From Qipengyuania oceanensis (GTDB lineage: Bacteria; Pseudomonadota; Alphaproteobacteria; Sphingomonadales; Sphingomonadaceae): a DNA stretch of 64,000 nt. This document shows positions 35,522 through 45,068 of the stretch, in pieces. The position numbers were made by a program, and so were the translations under genes. The first letter of the stretch is position 1, and every line of letters begins with the position of its first letter. The stretch spans positions 1,426,001 through 1,490,000 of the forward strand of contig NZ_WTYN01000001.1 of assembly GCF_009827535.1 (NCBI RefSeq). The letters are read 5' to 3'. The notes beneath the pieces are model-generated. The model made no database searches. It worked only from the letters and a program-made list of their open reading frames with translations, and had not been told where the DNA came from.

Positions 35522-36912
35522 AGACGATCGTTCACAATCCGTTCGACCGCGAGCCGGTTGCAGAAGTGCCGCTAATCGACTGGCCTCAAATCGATGAATG
35601 GCTGAGTGAAGCGCAGTTGCTCCACCGCGACCGCCATGGCTGGCTTGCCGTGCACGAGCGTATCGCCATCCTCCGGCGGGCTGCGGATATCATGCGCGAA
35701 CGAGCCCAGGATCTGGCTCTCCAGATCGTCAGGGAGGGCGGCAAACCCCTGGTCGATGCGCGCGTGGAAGCCGGTCGCGCGATCAGCAGCGTCGACTTGT
35801 GCGTTCAGGCGCTCAGCGATGGCGGCGGCCACGAGATCCCCATGGACCTGACAGAAGCGGGTGCGGGAAGGACGGCATATACCTTCCGCGAGCCGATCGG
35901 TCCTGTCGTGGCGATCTCGGCATTCAATCACCCCCTCAACCTGATCGTCCATCAGGTTGCACCGGCGGTAGCAGCCGGGTGCCCCGTTCTCATCAAGCCT
36001 GCGCTGGAAACGCCTCTGTCATGCCAGAGCTTCGTGAGCATTCTCCATGAAGCCGGCCTGCCCGAGGCCTGGTGCCGGTTCGCACCTTGCGGCAACGATA
36101 TCGCCGAAAGAATGGTAACCGATCCGCGCACGGCGTTCTTCTCATTCATCGGTTCTGCGAAAATCGGCTGGATGCTTCGCTCGAAGCTGGCGCCGGGGAC
36201 CCGCATTGCTCTCGAGCACGGCGGCGCGGCGCCGGTAATCGTGGACAACGGCGTGGAGCGCGCAGCAGTGATCGCCTCGTTGCTTAAAGGCGGGTTCTAT
36301 CATTCGGGTCAGGTCTGCGTTTCCGTACAGCGCGTATTCGTCCCTGCTGCAGAATTGAAAGACTTCGCCAATGACCTAGGGCGAGCTGCCGAAAAGCTGG
36401 TCGTGGGCGATCCCGCCGATGCTCAGACCCAATGCGGACCCCTGATCCGAACGGAGGAAGTTGACCGCGTCGAACGCTGGGTCGATGAAGCCATCGCAGC
36501 AGGCGGCACCCTGGTGTGCGGGGGAAGCCGTCTGAGTGATACTCTTTTCTCCCCGACCGTCATTGTCGATCCTCCCGAAAGTTCCAAGGTATCCCAGGAA
36601 GAAATCTTCGGCCCCGTGATCTGCGTGTATGGCTATGACGATATCGACCTGGCTATCAAGCAGGCCAATGCCCTGCCTTACGCCTTTCAGGCCGCTGTAT
36701 TCACGGATCGCCTGTCAATCGCCAATCATTGCATACAGTCTCTGGCGGGATCGGCTGTGATGGTGAACGACCATACGGCATTCCGCGTCGACTGGATGCC
36801 TTTTGCAGGGCTGCGCCGCTCCGGGCTTGGCGTCGGCGGGATCCCCTACACTATGGCGGATATGAGCATTGAAAAAATGGCCGTCTGGAACTGGCCGACA
36901 GCAGCATCATAA
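35518..36912 (+). CDS. Aldehyde dehydrogenase family protein
   Basis: 464 residues. NAD-binding fold FREPIGPVVAISAFNHPLN, general base Glu233 in LEHGGAAPVIV, nucleophile Cys267 in GFYHSGQVCVSVQRVF, and the late FGPVICVYGYDDIDLAIKQAN motif. It should oxidise an aldehyde to an acid with NAD(P). The LEHGG element differs slightly from the usual LELGG. Four-base overlap with the ThDP enzyme gene argues for a two-step pathway. Confidence 0.9.
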   Translation: MKTIVHNPFDREPVAEVPLIDWPQIDEWLSEAQLLHRDRHGWLAVHERIAILRRAADIMRERAQDLALQIVREGGKPLVDARVEAGRAISSVDLCVQALSDGGGHEIPMDLTEAGAGRTAYTFREPIGPVVAISAFNHPLNLIVHQVAPAVAAGCPVLIKPALETPLSCQSFVSILHEAGLPEAWCRFAPCGNDIAERMVTDPRTAFFSFIGSAKIGWMLRSKLAPGTRIALEHGGAAPVIVDNGVERAAVIASLLKGGFYHSGQVCVSVQRVFVPAAELKDFANDLGRAAEKLVVGDPADAQTQCGPLIRTEEVDRVERWVDEAIAAGGTLVCGGSRLSDTLFSPTVIVDPPESSKVSQEEIFGPVICVYGYDDIDLAIKQANALPYAFQAAVFTDRLSIANHCIQSLAGSAVMVNDHTAFRVDWMPFAGLRRSGLGVGGIPYTMADMSIEKMAVWNWPTAAS

Positions 36913-37049
36913 CCCGTTCGACAGACCCGGGATGGCGACACGGGCAGCTTCGCACCCGTCGGCCTTTCCCGAAGTTAAGTCTCTTAGGGGCGGCGGACAA
37001 AAGCCGTGCATCGGCGAGCCTGACCGAACTGGCGCACGAGGCGCGGGCA

Positions 37050-37448
37050 TCAAGGCTCGGTGGTACCGGCAAGTACATCGATGATGCGACAATCGCCTAC
37101 CGTGTCTTGCTCGCAGGCAGCGATCATGCGCCCAAGCTCCGTCCGCAACGCCTCCAGGCTGGCGATCTTGCGCTCGACTTCGCCGAGATGGCTTCTGGCC
37201 AGAGCGTCAATGCCCGCGCAGGACCGGTCGGCATCATCGGAGAGATCGAGCAATTCCCTGATGCGTGCCATCGAGAAGCCTAGATCACGCGCGCGCCGTA
37301 TGAAGTTAAGGCGCGCTTCCTCTGCAGGTCCATAGTCGCGATAATTGGCCTTAGTGCGCGGAGGGGCAGCGAGGATACCCTCGCGCTCGTAGAAGCGGAT
37401 TGTTTCGGATTTGACGCCGGTTATCCGGGCAAGTTGACCAATTCTCAT
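37050..37448 (-). CDS. MerR family regulator of the CadR/ZntR/PbrR group
   Basis: 132 residues: helix-turn-helix IGQLARITGVKSETIRFYEREGIL, long helix, and metal ligands Cys77, Cys112 and Cys120, the set found in CadR, PbrR and ZntR. The His-rich tail of CadR is absent. It diverges from a short CDF transporter gene with a 19-bp-spacer promoter between. Expected inducers are Cd, Pb or Zn. Confidence 0.87.
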   Translation of the reverse strand: MRIGQLARITGVKSETIRFYEREGILAAPPRTKANYRDYGPAEEARLNFIRRARDLGFSMARIRELLDLSDDADRSCAGIDALARSHLGEVERKIASLEALRTELGRMIAACEQDTVGDCRIIDVLAGTTEP

Positions 37449-37466
37449 GACAAAGGCTCCTACCGC

Positions 37467-37497
37467 TTGACCTTGTAGTTACTACAAGGTGCATAGG
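37467..37497 (+). promoter_or_regulatory. MerR-family promoter with 19-bp spacer for the short CDF gene
   Basis: -35 TTGACC (37467-37472), 19-bp spacer, -10 CATAGG (37492-37497). The dyad ACCTTGTAG-TTA-CTACAAGGT (37470-37490) is perfect over 9+9 bp and matches the CadR/PbrR/ZntR operator style. It reads toward the gene at 37524. Confidence 0.9.
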
Positions 37498-37523
37498 GCG
37501 GATCGACGCAAGGAGTCGAGTAA

Positions 37524-38141
37524 ATGGGAAACACCTGCTGCGGTCCCGATGAGGCCGGTGCAAGCACCAACGATCCGACATGGCGGCGCATTCTGTGGAT
37601 CGCGCTGGGCCTTAATGCAATCATGTTCGGCGTGGAGATCGTGGCAGGCATTGCTGCAGATTCGCGCGCCTTGCAGGCCGACGCGCTCGACTTTCTCGGT
37701 GATGCGGCAAACTATGCTATCAGTCTTGGCGTAGCGGGGATGGCGCTCGTCTGGCGCGCACGTGCGGCTCTCGTAAAGGCGGCGACCATGCTGGCTTTCG
37801 GCCTGTGGGTGCTCGGCTCGGCCATCTGGGGTTTCTTTGTCGGGGCGTCGCCCGACCCGGGAACGATGGGCGCCATCGGTTCTCTTGCTCTGGCGGTAAA
37901 TCTCGCCGTCGCCGCGATGCTGTTCCGGTATCGCTCGGGCGATGCGAACATGCGCTCGGTGTGGATCTGTTCGCGCAACGACGCGATCGGTAATATCGCC
38001 GTGCTGGCGGCAGCGATTGGCGTTTTCGGCACCGGCCGTGCGTGGCCCGATCTGGTTGTGGCGAGCATCATGGCAGGACTGGCGGTGTGGGGAAGTGCCG
38101 AAGTCTTCAATCAGGCACGCGGCGAACTGCGCTCTACCTAA
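37524..38141 (+). CDS. Short CDF-type cation transporter (metal-induced)
   Basis: 205 residues, six transmembrane segments, no C-terminal cytosolic domain. N-terminal MGNTCCGPDEAG carries a vicinal Cys pair; ADSRALQADALDFLGDAANYAISL in TM2 and SRNDAIGNIAVLAAAIGVFGTG in TM5 hold the probable metal site. AAGGAG precedes the ATG. It is a paralogue of the transporter at 32656, and its promoter is controlled by the CadR/ZntR-like protein, so it most likely exports Cd, Zn or Pb. Confidence 0.85.
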   Translation: MGNTCCGPDEAGASTNDPTWRRILWIALGLNAIMFGVEIVAGIAADSRALQADALDFLGDAANYAISLGVAGMALVWRARAALVKAATMLAFGLWVLGSAIWGFFVGASPDPGTMGAIGSLALAVNLAVAAMLFRYRSGDANMRSVWICSRNDAIGNIAVLAAAIGVFGTGRAWPDLVVASIMAGLAVWGSAEVFNQARGELRST

Positions 38142-38202
38142 ACTCCAGAATATCCCCGCGATCGGGGGTTGGAGGAAATACATTTCCGTCTACACCCTGC
38201 TA

Positions 38203-38219
38203 TTGCGAATTAATTGCAA
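38203..38219. promoter_or_regulatory. Fur/iron-box-like palindrome before the FTR1 gene
   Basis: TTGCGAATTAATTGCAA is an imperfect 17-bp palindrome 19 bp before the start of an iron permease gene. Alphaproteobacterial Fur sites often read TGCnAAT-N-ATTnGCA, so this is a plausible Fur operator. The match is partial and only one copy was found. Confidence 0.45.
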
Positions 38220-38237
38220 CAGATATAGAGACCCCTC

Positions 38238-40190
38238 ATGCATCGCATCGTCTCCGCCACCGTCCATCCGGCACTGCGGCTCATTCTGCTGGCGCTTGCG
38301 CTGTGTCTGTCCGTCACCGCGAACGCGGAAGAACCCGACGTGCGAACCACCTGGCGTCTGCTCGATTATATCGCGGTCGACTACGCCTCCGCCGTTTCCG
38401 AGGGACGTGTTGCCGACGAATTCGAATATCGCGAAATGGTGGAGTTTTCCGATGTCGTGGCGCGGCAGATCGCTGCATTGCCGGATACTAAAGACAATCA
38501 AGCACTCATCCGCCGATCGGACCAGCTGCGAGCTCTGATCGCCAATAAGGAACCCGCCGAGCGAGTTGGGCGCTTAGCGCGCGCGCTGGCAGCCTCGTTG
38601 CTGACAGCCTACCCGGTTCCGCTTGCCCCTTCGCAAGCGCCCGACCTTGACCGCGCCCGCACTCTCTTCGCGCAGAACTGCGCCTCGTGTCACGGCGCCG
38701 CCGGAAGTGCGCCACCGGCCGCAATGCAGGCACTTGATCCCCCGCCGATCGACTTCACCGATATCGACCGGGCGCGGCAGCGCAGTGCGTTCGGGCTTTA
38801 CCAGGTCATCACGCAAGGGCTGGAAGGAACGTCCATGGCCAGCTTCGCATCGCTGTCCGACGAGGATCGCTGGGCGCTTGCATTCCATGCCGGCAGCATT
38901 GCTTTTGAAGATGTGGCCAAGGGCGAGCGTATTTGGCGGGAAGATGATGGCATACGCCAGCTTGTCCCCGATCTCGAGACGCTCGCCGCGCTCACACCGG
39001 AAAGTCTGGCCGAGCAGATCGGCGAGGACCGTGCGCTCGCCGTCATGGCCTATCTTCGCGCCAATCCCGATGCGGTGGGACAGGCAAATGACGCAGGTTC
39101 GCTCGCCTTCGTTCGCGATACGCTCGATCGCAGCCTGTCAGCTTATCGGGCTGGCAACCGAGAGGAAGCGCGGCAGCTTGCCCTGTCTGCCTATCTCGAC
39201 GGGTTTGAACCCCTGGAGGCCCTCCTGGCAACGCGCGATGGCGGTTTGATGCGGGAGGTAGAACAGGCGCTCGGGCAATTCCGGGCCGGAATAGAGTCCG
39301 GTGCGAATCCATCCGAACTACAGCAACTAAGGGCTCGCATCGATAGTCTGTTGGCAAGAGCCGAGGAAGCGTTGGCTCCTGAGGCGGCCAGCGAAATCTC
39401 GACCTTTCTCGGGGCGTTCACCATTCTCCTGCGCGAGGGGATCGAAGCAATTCTGGTTGTGATCGCCATGATCGCCTTCGTGAAAAAGTCGCAGCGCTCC
39501 GAGGTATTGCCCTATATCCATGGTGGGTGGATCGCTGCTCTTTTCGCAGGTGTCGCCACCTGGGTCGTAGCAACCTACTTCGTAAGCATCAGCGGGGCGA
39601 GCCGCGAGATGACCGAAGGGATCGGCGCGCTGCTTGCGGCTGTCATTCTCGTATCGGTCGGGATCTGGATGCACGGCAAATCCCAGGCCGAGGAGTGGCG
39701 GCGCTATATCCAGGAAAAAATGGGCAAGGCGCTTTCGCGCGGATCGGCATGGTTTCTCTTTGGTCTTGCATTCGTGGTCGTCTACCGGGAAGCGTTCGAG
39801 ACTATTCTGTTCTACGCTGCCCTGTGGAACCCGCAGAGCAGCGGCATCATATTGGCAGGTGCCTTGTCCGCAGTCGCGCTGCTAGCGTTCATCGCATGGG
39901 TTATGCTGCGCTACAGCCGCAAACTGCCGATCACCCAGTTCTTCCGCTATAGTGCTATCCTGATTGCGATCCTTGCGGTCATTCTCGCGGGCAAGGGCGT
40001 GGGCGCTTTCCAGGAGGCCGGAGTTCTTTCCGCCACTTTCATTGCCGGCTTGCCGCGCCTCGCCGAACTCGGCTTCTTCCCGACTGTCGAGACGATCGGC
40101 GCGCAATTGCTCACGCTGCTCGCTCTGATTGCCGGATTTCGGATAAGTCGATCACCATCGGGACCGCAGCCGGCAGCTGTCGAGGGATAG
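38238..40190 (+). CDS. Cytochrome c-FTR1 iron permease fusion
   Basis: 650 residues: signal peptide (LILLALALCLSVTANA), a periplasmic helical part, a c-type heme domain with CASCH at 148-152, a second helical periplasmic part (to about 385), then the FTR1 membrane domain of seven helices with the iron motifs REGIEA (about 400) and REAFE (about 517). FTR1 proteins import ferric iron formed by oxidation of Fe(II); a fused cytochrome may serve as that oxidase or accept its electron. It stands alone between a metal efflux gene and the copper operon, which reads in the opposite direction. Confidence 0.9.
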   Translation: MHRIVSATVHPALRLILLALALCLSVTANAEEPDVRTTWRLLDYIAVDYASAVSEGRVADEFEYREMVEFSDVVARQIAALPDTKDNQALIRRSDQLRALIANKEPAERVGRLARALAASLLTAYPVPLAPSQAPDLDRARTLFAQNCASCHGAAGSAPPAAMQALDPPPIDFTDIDRARQRSAFGLYQVITQGLEGTSMASFASLSDEDRWALAFHAGSIAFEDVAKGERIWREDDGIRQLVPDLETLAALTPESLAEQIGEDRALAVMAYLRANPDAVGQANDAGSLAFVRDTLDRSLSAYRAGNREEARQLALSAYLDGFEPLEALLATRDGGLMREVEQALGQFRAGIESGANPSELQQLRARIDSLLARAEEALAPEAASEISTFLGAFTILLREGIEAILVVIAMIAFVKKSQRSEVLPYIHGGWIAALFAGVATWVVATYFVSISGASREMTEGIGALLAAVILVSVGIWMHGKSQAEEWRRYIQEKMGKALSRGSAWFLFGLAFVVVYREAFETILFYAALWNPQSSGIILAGALSAVALLAFIAWVMLRYSRKLPITQFFRYSAILIAILAVILAGKGVGAFQEAGVLSATFIAGLPRLAELGFFPTVETIGAQLLTLLALIAGFRISRSPSGPQPAAVEG

Positions 40191-40207
40191 GTGATCCCGG
40201 TTTGCGA

Positions 40208-40684
40208 TCAGCGGGGTCCGGTGCCGAGACGGCGCGCGAGCCACAAGGAGGCTGTGGGAACCGCGACCCACATCGCGATCGGTATGAGACCGATTTTGGT
40301 TCCGGGCACAAGCGGCATGATTGCACTATAGGACCACCCCCAGTCGGCACCGACAGCCAGCACTTCGACCATGGCAGTAATGGCCAGGCCGATTCCCAGG
40401 AACACGACAAAACGCGAGATCGGCCAGTCTACGAGCCACGGCGTTTTACCACTGCCGACAGAGGCGCCGAGATAAGCGGCCACCATGATCCCGGCATCGC
40501 CGAACGAGGCCAGGCCGCAGCGACGTGCTGCCTCGGCAGGCGACAGACCTCCCGACTGGTAGAAAGGAAGCTGGAGCATCTCCCAGGCGAAAGCGATGAG
40601 AATTCCGAATATCGCGATCCAGAGGGCTGGATGAGCACCGCGCCATTCGCGCGATTCCTCAGAGATTTGGTCCTGATCCTGCAT
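40208..40684 (-). CDS. Four-helix membrane protein of unknown function
   Basis: 158 residues from ATG 40684 (MQDQDQISEESREW), with about four transmembrane segments (PALWIAIFGILIAFAWEMLQ, AGIMVAAYLGASVGS, FVVFLGIGLAITAMVEVLAVG, IGLIPIAMWVAVPTASLWLA). No family was recognised. An in-frame extension to 40849 overlaps the ATPase gene and is not believed. It is the last gene of the minus-strand copper operon, 44 nt after the P-type ATPase, and meets the FTR1 gene tail to tail. Confidence 0.7.
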   Translation of the reverse strand: MQDQDQISEESREWRGAHPALWIAIFGILIAFAWEMLQLPFYQSGGLSPAEAARRCGLASFGDAGIMVAAYLGASVGSGKTPWLVDWPISRFVVFLGIGLAITAMVEVLAVGADWGWSYSAIMPLVPGTKIGLIPIAMWVAVPTASLWLARRLGTGPR

Positions 40685-40728
40685 CGTCTGATTCGTCACT
40701 CCTGCGATCTCCGTCCCGTCCCCATCGC

Positions 40729-43068
40729 TCAGGTATCGAATTTGGGAAGAGCGAGGCCGCGCAGGCGCAGGGCGTTGCCGATCACCGATACCGAAGACAG
40801 GCTCATCGCTGCGGCCGCGATCATCGGGTTCAAAAGCAACCCGGTCCATGGATAGAGGACACCTGCAGCGACCGGAATTCCGAGCGCATTATACGCAAAG
40901 GCAAAGAACAGGTTCTGCCTGATGTTGCGCATAGTGGCCCGAGACAGGACGAGCGCCTGAACAACGCCGACGAGGTTGCCGCGCACCAATGTCACGCCCG
41001 CGCTTTCGATAGCGACATCGGTACCCGTTCCCATCGCGATGCCGACATGCGAAGCGGCAAGCGCGGGTGCGTCGTTTATGCCGTCGCCGGCCATAGCGAC
41101 CCGGCGACCATCGCTCTTCAACTGCTCGATCTTGCGATGTTTGTCCTCGGGCGAGACGTTTGCTTCGACTTCGTCGATACCGACCTGGCTTGCTACCGCA
41201 CGCGCGGTGGCTTCGCTGTCGCCGGTAAGCATCACGATCTTGATGCCGCGCTCATGCAACGCGGCAATAGCGGTGCGGCTGGTTGCCTTGATCGGATCGG
41301 CGACCGCGATAAGGCCTGCCGGTGCCCCGTCCACGGCCACGAACATCACCGTCTGTCCGAGGCTTCGGCCTTCGTCCGCCGTTGACCGCCAGCCTTCTTC
41401 GAGCGCCCCTATACGCTCCATCATCTTTTCATTCCCGATCGCGACCAGGCGCTTGTCGACATTTGCCTGGATACCTTCGCCGGTCACGGATTCGATATCG
41501 GAAGCGTCGAGAATGGCAGCGCCCCTGTTTTGAGCCCCTTCCACGATCGCGTGGGCGAGCGGATGCTCGCTTCCTCTCTCAACGGCAGCGACAAGGCTCA
41601 GCAATTCCTGCTCGTCGAAATTTGGCTGCGGTTTTACGTCGACAAGATCAGGCTTGCCCCGGGTCAGCGTTCCGGTCTTGTCGACGACCAGCGTATCGAT
41701 CTTTTCCAGCGTTTCGAGCGCTTCGGCGTTCTTGATCAGGATCCCGTGCTGCGCGCCCTTGCCGGTACCGGTCATGATCGACATCGGCGTCGCCAGTCCG
41801 AGCGCGCAGGGACACGCGATGATCAGAACGGCGACCGCGTTGACGAGCGCGTAGGCAAGGGCCGGTGCCGGTCCCCAGATGGCCCAGACGACAAAACTCA
41901 CGATAGCGACAAGGACGACGATGGGTACGAACCATCCGGTGACCTGGTCGGCGAGCCGCTGGATCGGTGCCCGGCTGCGCTGGGCCTCCGCGACCATCTG
42001 CACGATCTTCGAGAGCATGGTGTCCGCGCCGACCTGCGTCGCGCGCATGGTGAAGCTGCCGGTCTGGTTTACGGTGCCCCCGATCACGGGATCGCCCGCG
42101 CTTTTCTTGACGGGAATGGGTTCGCCACTGATCATGGATTCGTCGATGGCACTGCTTCCATCCTCGAGCGTGCCATCGACGGGGACCTTGTCGCCCGGAC
42201 GCACGCGCAGCAGGTCCCCCGACGTCAATTCATCGAGCGGTACTTCGCGCTCGTCCCCGCGACCGAAGATCTTCATCGCGGTCGGGGGTGCGAGTTCGAG
42301 AAGCGCTCGCAAGGCGCTCGATGTCGATCCGCGCGCCTTGAGCTCGAGCACCTGCCCGAGCAGCACGAGGGTCGTGATAACCGCTGCGGCCTCGTAATAG
42401 ACGCCGACCCGGCCCGCATGATCGCGGAATGCCTCGGGAAAGATGTCCGGGGCGAGGGTTGCCACAAGGCTGAACAGATAGGCGATGGCGACGCCGAAGC
42501 CGATCAGGGTGAACATGTTGAGGTTCATGGTCCGGACCGATTGCAGCGCGCGGGTGAAGAAGGGCCAGCCGCCCCAAAGCACCACCGGAGTTGCCAGCAG
42601 GAGCTGCAGCCACTGCGCGATAGCGGGTTCGATGACCTGATCGAACGGTCGCGACGGGATCATGTCGCCCATCGCATAGGCGAAGAGCGGCAGCGTGAAG
42701 AGCGCGCTCCACCAGAACCTTCGCCGCATGTCGACGAGTTCGGGATCGGGGCCCTCGTTCAGAGTGACCGTTTCGGGTTCGAGGGCCATCCCGCATATCG
42801 GGCAAGAGCCCGGCCCCGGCTGCCGGATCTCCGGATGCATCGGACAGGTGTATATCGTACCTTCCGGGACATCCTCGACAGCATCGAGGTGCGCCTTCGA
42901 AAGATACATCTCCGGATCCGCGCGGAACTTGTCGAGGCAGCGCGAGGAGCAGAAGTAATGGTCGCCACCCTCGTGTCGATCGACGAAGCGGGCGCCGTCC
43001 ATCTTCACGCTCATTCCGCAAACGGGGTCGGTCGCCATACCCTCGATTGCATTGTGCCCATCGCTCAT
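40729..43068 (-). CDS. Copper-type P1B ATPase with YHS and heavy-metal-binding domains
   Basis: 779 residues. Order: YHS domain (residues 12-58, DPVCGMSV...HYFCSSRC), HMBD zinc-finger-like domain (73-100, [26 protein letters not shown]), transmembrane region with the metal motif CPC at 419-421, phosphorylation site DKTGT at Asp463, and hinge [10 protein letters not shown]. No classical HMA domain is present. This layout is that of SilP/CopA-like Cu(I)/Ag(I) exporters in Gram-negative resistance islands. It lies 13 nt after the multicopper oxidase gene in the cus-like operon. Confidence 0.92.
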   Translation of the reverse strand: MSDGHNAIEGMATDPVCGMSVKMDGARFVDRHEGGDHYFCSSRCLDKFRADPEMYLSKAHLDAVEDVPEGTIYTCPMHPEIRQPGPGSCPICGMALEPETVTLNEGPDPELVDMRRRFWWSALFTLPLFAYAMGDMIPSRPFDQVIEPAIAQWLQLLLATPVVLWGGWPFFTRALQSVRTMNLNMFTLIGFGVAIAYLFSLVATLAPDIFPEAFRDHAGRVGVYYEAAAVITTLVLLGQVLELKARGSTSSALRALLELAPPTAMKIFGRGDEREVPLDELTSGDLLRVRPGDKVPVDGTLEDGSSAIDESMISGEPIPVKKSAGDPVIGGTVNQTGSFTMRATQVGADTMLSKIVQMVAEAQRSRAPIQRLADQVTGWFVPIVVLVAIVSFVVWAIWGPAPALAYALVNAVAVLIIACPCALGLATPMSIMTGTGKGAQHGILIKNAEALETLEKIDTLVVDKTGTLTRGKPDLVDVKPQPNFDEQELLSLVAAVERGSEHPLAHAIVEGAQNRGAAILDASDIESVTGEGIQANVDKRLVAIGNEKMMERIGALEEGWRSTADEGRSLGQTVMFVAVDGAPAGLIAVADPIKATSRTAIAALHERGIKIVMLTGDSEATARAVASQVGIDEVEANVSPEDKHRKIEQLKSDGRRVAMAGDGINDAPALAASHVGIAMGTGTDVAIESAGVTLVRGNLVGVVQALVLSRATMRNIRQNLFFAFAYNALGIPVAAGVLYPWTGLLLNPMIAAAAMSLSSVSVIGNALRLRGLALPKFDT

Positions 43069-43081
43069 CTGTCGTTCTCCC

Positions 43082-44623
43082 CTAATTGGCCATCACCACG
43101 AACTGCCCCATCATGCCTGCGTCCTCGTGCTCGAGGATATGGCAGTGATACATGTAGGGAGTGTCGGGATCGGTATTTTCTTCGAACCGCAACAGCAGCC
43201 TGACCTGTTCACGCGGGTTGACGATTACGGTGTCCTTGAAGCCCGCCTCTTCCGCCCGCGGAGGCCGACCGTCCCGGTCGAGCAAGCGGAACTGCACGTT
43301 ATGAATATGAAAGGGATGGGCCATCATCGATGCGTTGGCGATTTCCCATATTTCCCACTGACCCACCGGTACGCGCTGATTGATGACGTCCATGTCCATG
43401 GTTTCGCCGTTGATCGACATGCCCCGGCCCATCATGCCCATATCGAGCACGAAACGGCGGCTGCGAACGGCGAGTGAGGGGTCTGGCGCAGCAAGCGCGG
43501 CCAGAGTGGGCGGGAGCATTACTGGAGTTGACGCGCCTGAGGGGCGCATATCGAGGATCGAAAACGTGCGCCCCTGCCTCTCGCGATCGGCCCGGTTTCC
43601 CATCATTCCGCCGCCCATCATACCCCCGCCTTGCCCGCCCATCATGCCCATGGCGTTAGCAGGGCTGCTGGCAATCAGCCGGAGCGGGCGCCCTTCGGAA
43701 AGATCGACGATCACTTGGGCGCGTTCGCCTGGGGCAAGGGTAAGACTGCGAACCTCGCTTGGCGCGGCAAGCAGGCCGCCATCGCTTGCGATGAGTTGCA
43801 TCGGACGATCACCTTCGAGCAAGAAGGTGTAGAACCGCGCATTCGATCCATTGAGAAGCCGCAGGCGCAGCGGACCGGCGGTGGCGTCGAAAACGGCATT
43901 GGCCGTTCCGTTCACATAGATGCGCTCACCTATCACCCCCATCATCCGCGAGTGCATGTTGAGCGGGTAAACGAGGCGGCCTGAGCTGTCGATCACGCGA
44001 TCCTGCACGACGAGCGGGATATCATCTACACCGTACCGGCTCGGCAGATCGAGGCGATCCTCTTCCTCGTCGCGCACGTAGATCGGGGCAGCAAGTCCGG
44101 CATAGACCTGTGGTCCGGCCCGGCGATGCGTATGAGAATGATACCAGTATAGCGAAGCGCGCTGGCGTATTTCGAAGGACGGGCTCCAGCGTTCGCCGGG
44201 CCGCACGAGTTGGTGCGGTCCGCCATCCGCGGTGGCGGGAAGTTCGAAACCATGCCAGTGGACGGTCGCATCCTCGGCAAGCTTGTTGTCGATATGAAAG
44301 CGAACCTGTTCGCCGCGGCGCATTTCGAGGGTCGGACCGAGATAGGATGCGTCGATACCGATCGTCGGTGACGGCGTGCCGGGCACGAATTCTTTCTCGC
44401 CCGGTGTCAGGGACAGGCGAAAGACACGCTCGCCCCGTTCGATCGTTCCGGCCTGTAGCCGAGGTATGGCAAGAGGATTGCTTGCTCCTCGCTGATCGAG
44501 CGACACCCTGCTTTGCGTGTCGCAACCCACCAGCGGCAGCGCCGCGAAACCCGTCGCCGCGAGGCCGGCGCTTTTCATGAAGTCGCGGCGATCCTTAAAG
44601 TCGGGCCTGTCGATACCGGGCAT
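43082..44623 (-). CDS. Multicopper oxidase (CueO-like), Tat-exported
   Basis: 513 residues. Twin-arginine signal RRDFMK (12-17) followed by a lipobox-like LVGC (Cys34), so it may be a Tat lipoprotein. Copper ligands are seen in [31 protein letters not shown] and [15 protein letters not shown] Met/Gly-rich insert ([18 protein letters not shown]) lies around residue 330. It would oxidise Cu(I) to Cu(II) in the periplasm. ATG 44623 with AGGTGA upstream is chosen over a longer frame. It is between the CusF-like lipoprotein and the Cu-ATPase. Confidence 0.92.
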   Translation of the reverse strand: MPGIDRPDFKDRRDFMKSAGLAATGFAALPLVGCDTQSRVSLDQRGASNPLAIPRLQAGTIERGERVFRLSLTPGEKEFVPGTPSPTIGIDASYLGPTLEMRRGEQVRFHIDNKLAEDATVHWHGFELPATADGGPHQLVRPGERWSPSFEIRQRASLYWYHSHTHRRAGPQVYAGLAAPIYVRDEEEDRLDLPSRYGVDDIPLVVQDRVIDSSGRLVYPLNMHSRMMGVIGERIYVNGTANAVFDATAGPLRLRLLNGSNARFYTFLLEGDRPMQLIASDGGLLAAPSEVRSLTLAPGERAQVIVDLSEGRPLRLIASSPANAMGMMGGQGGGMMGGGMMGNRADRERQGRTFSILDMRPSGASTPVMLPPTLAALAAPDPSLAVRSRRFVLDMGMMGRGMSINGETMDMDVINQRVPVGQWEIWEIANASMMAHPFHIHNVQFRLLDRDGRPPRAEEAGFKDTVIVNPREQVRLLLRFEENTDPDTPYMYHCHILEHEDAGMMGQFVVMAN

Positions 44624-44681
44624 ATTCACCTGTTTTTGCGTGGGAGGCACCGGCGCAACCGCGCGCCTCCCACCCATCATG

Positions 44682-45068
44682 CTATCGCGGCGTTACCGAG
44701 GTAACGACGCTGCCTTCGGTTCCAGTACGAAATTCAAAGGCTATTCCCTCACCGACACTGACCTGTTCGAGGATTTGCGCGTCGGCTTCGAAGGTCATGG
44801 TCATCGCGGGCCATCCGATACTTTCGACCGGACCGTGCTCGATGGTCACGGTGCCCGCCCCGGGATCGATGTCTGTTACCGTTCCCTCCGCGCTGGCGCT
44901 CTGCTCGCCGCCGGTCTCCTCCGCCATCGGCATTTCGCCTGACATGGGCATACTGTCCGAGTTCGCCATCTCGTCAGACATCATGGTCCCGGTGCTGTCG
45001 TCTGCAGCGTCGCAAGCTGCAAGCGCCAGCGGTGCCGCGAGCAGGATCATGTAGGTTGGGGTACGCAT
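44682..45068 (-). CDS. CusF-like copper-binding lipoprotein
   Basis: 128 residues: lipobox LALAAC (Cys19), a Met/Ser/Glu-rich linker with [14 protein letters not shown] motifs, and a CusF OB domain ([20 protein letters not shown] ... [10 protein letters not shown]) with the His, Trp and Met residues that hold Cu(I)/Ag(I). It should act as periplasmic metallochaperone tethered to a membrane. Its start overlaps the 3' end of cusA by 22 nt. Confidence 0.88.
   Translation of the reverse strand: MRTPTYMILLAAPLALAACDAADDSTGTMMSDEMANSDSMPMSGEMPMAEETGGEQSASAEGTVTDIDPGAGTVTIEHGPVESIGWPAMTMTFEADAQILEQVSVGEGIAFEFRTGTEGSVVTSVTPR

Noticed and set aside
41530-43203. A 557-codon plus-strand open frame opposite the Cu P-type ATPase
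   Set aside because: The opposite strand encodes an unmistakable P1B ATPase with CPC and DKTGT motifs; the mirror frame is Arg/Asp/His-rich noise.
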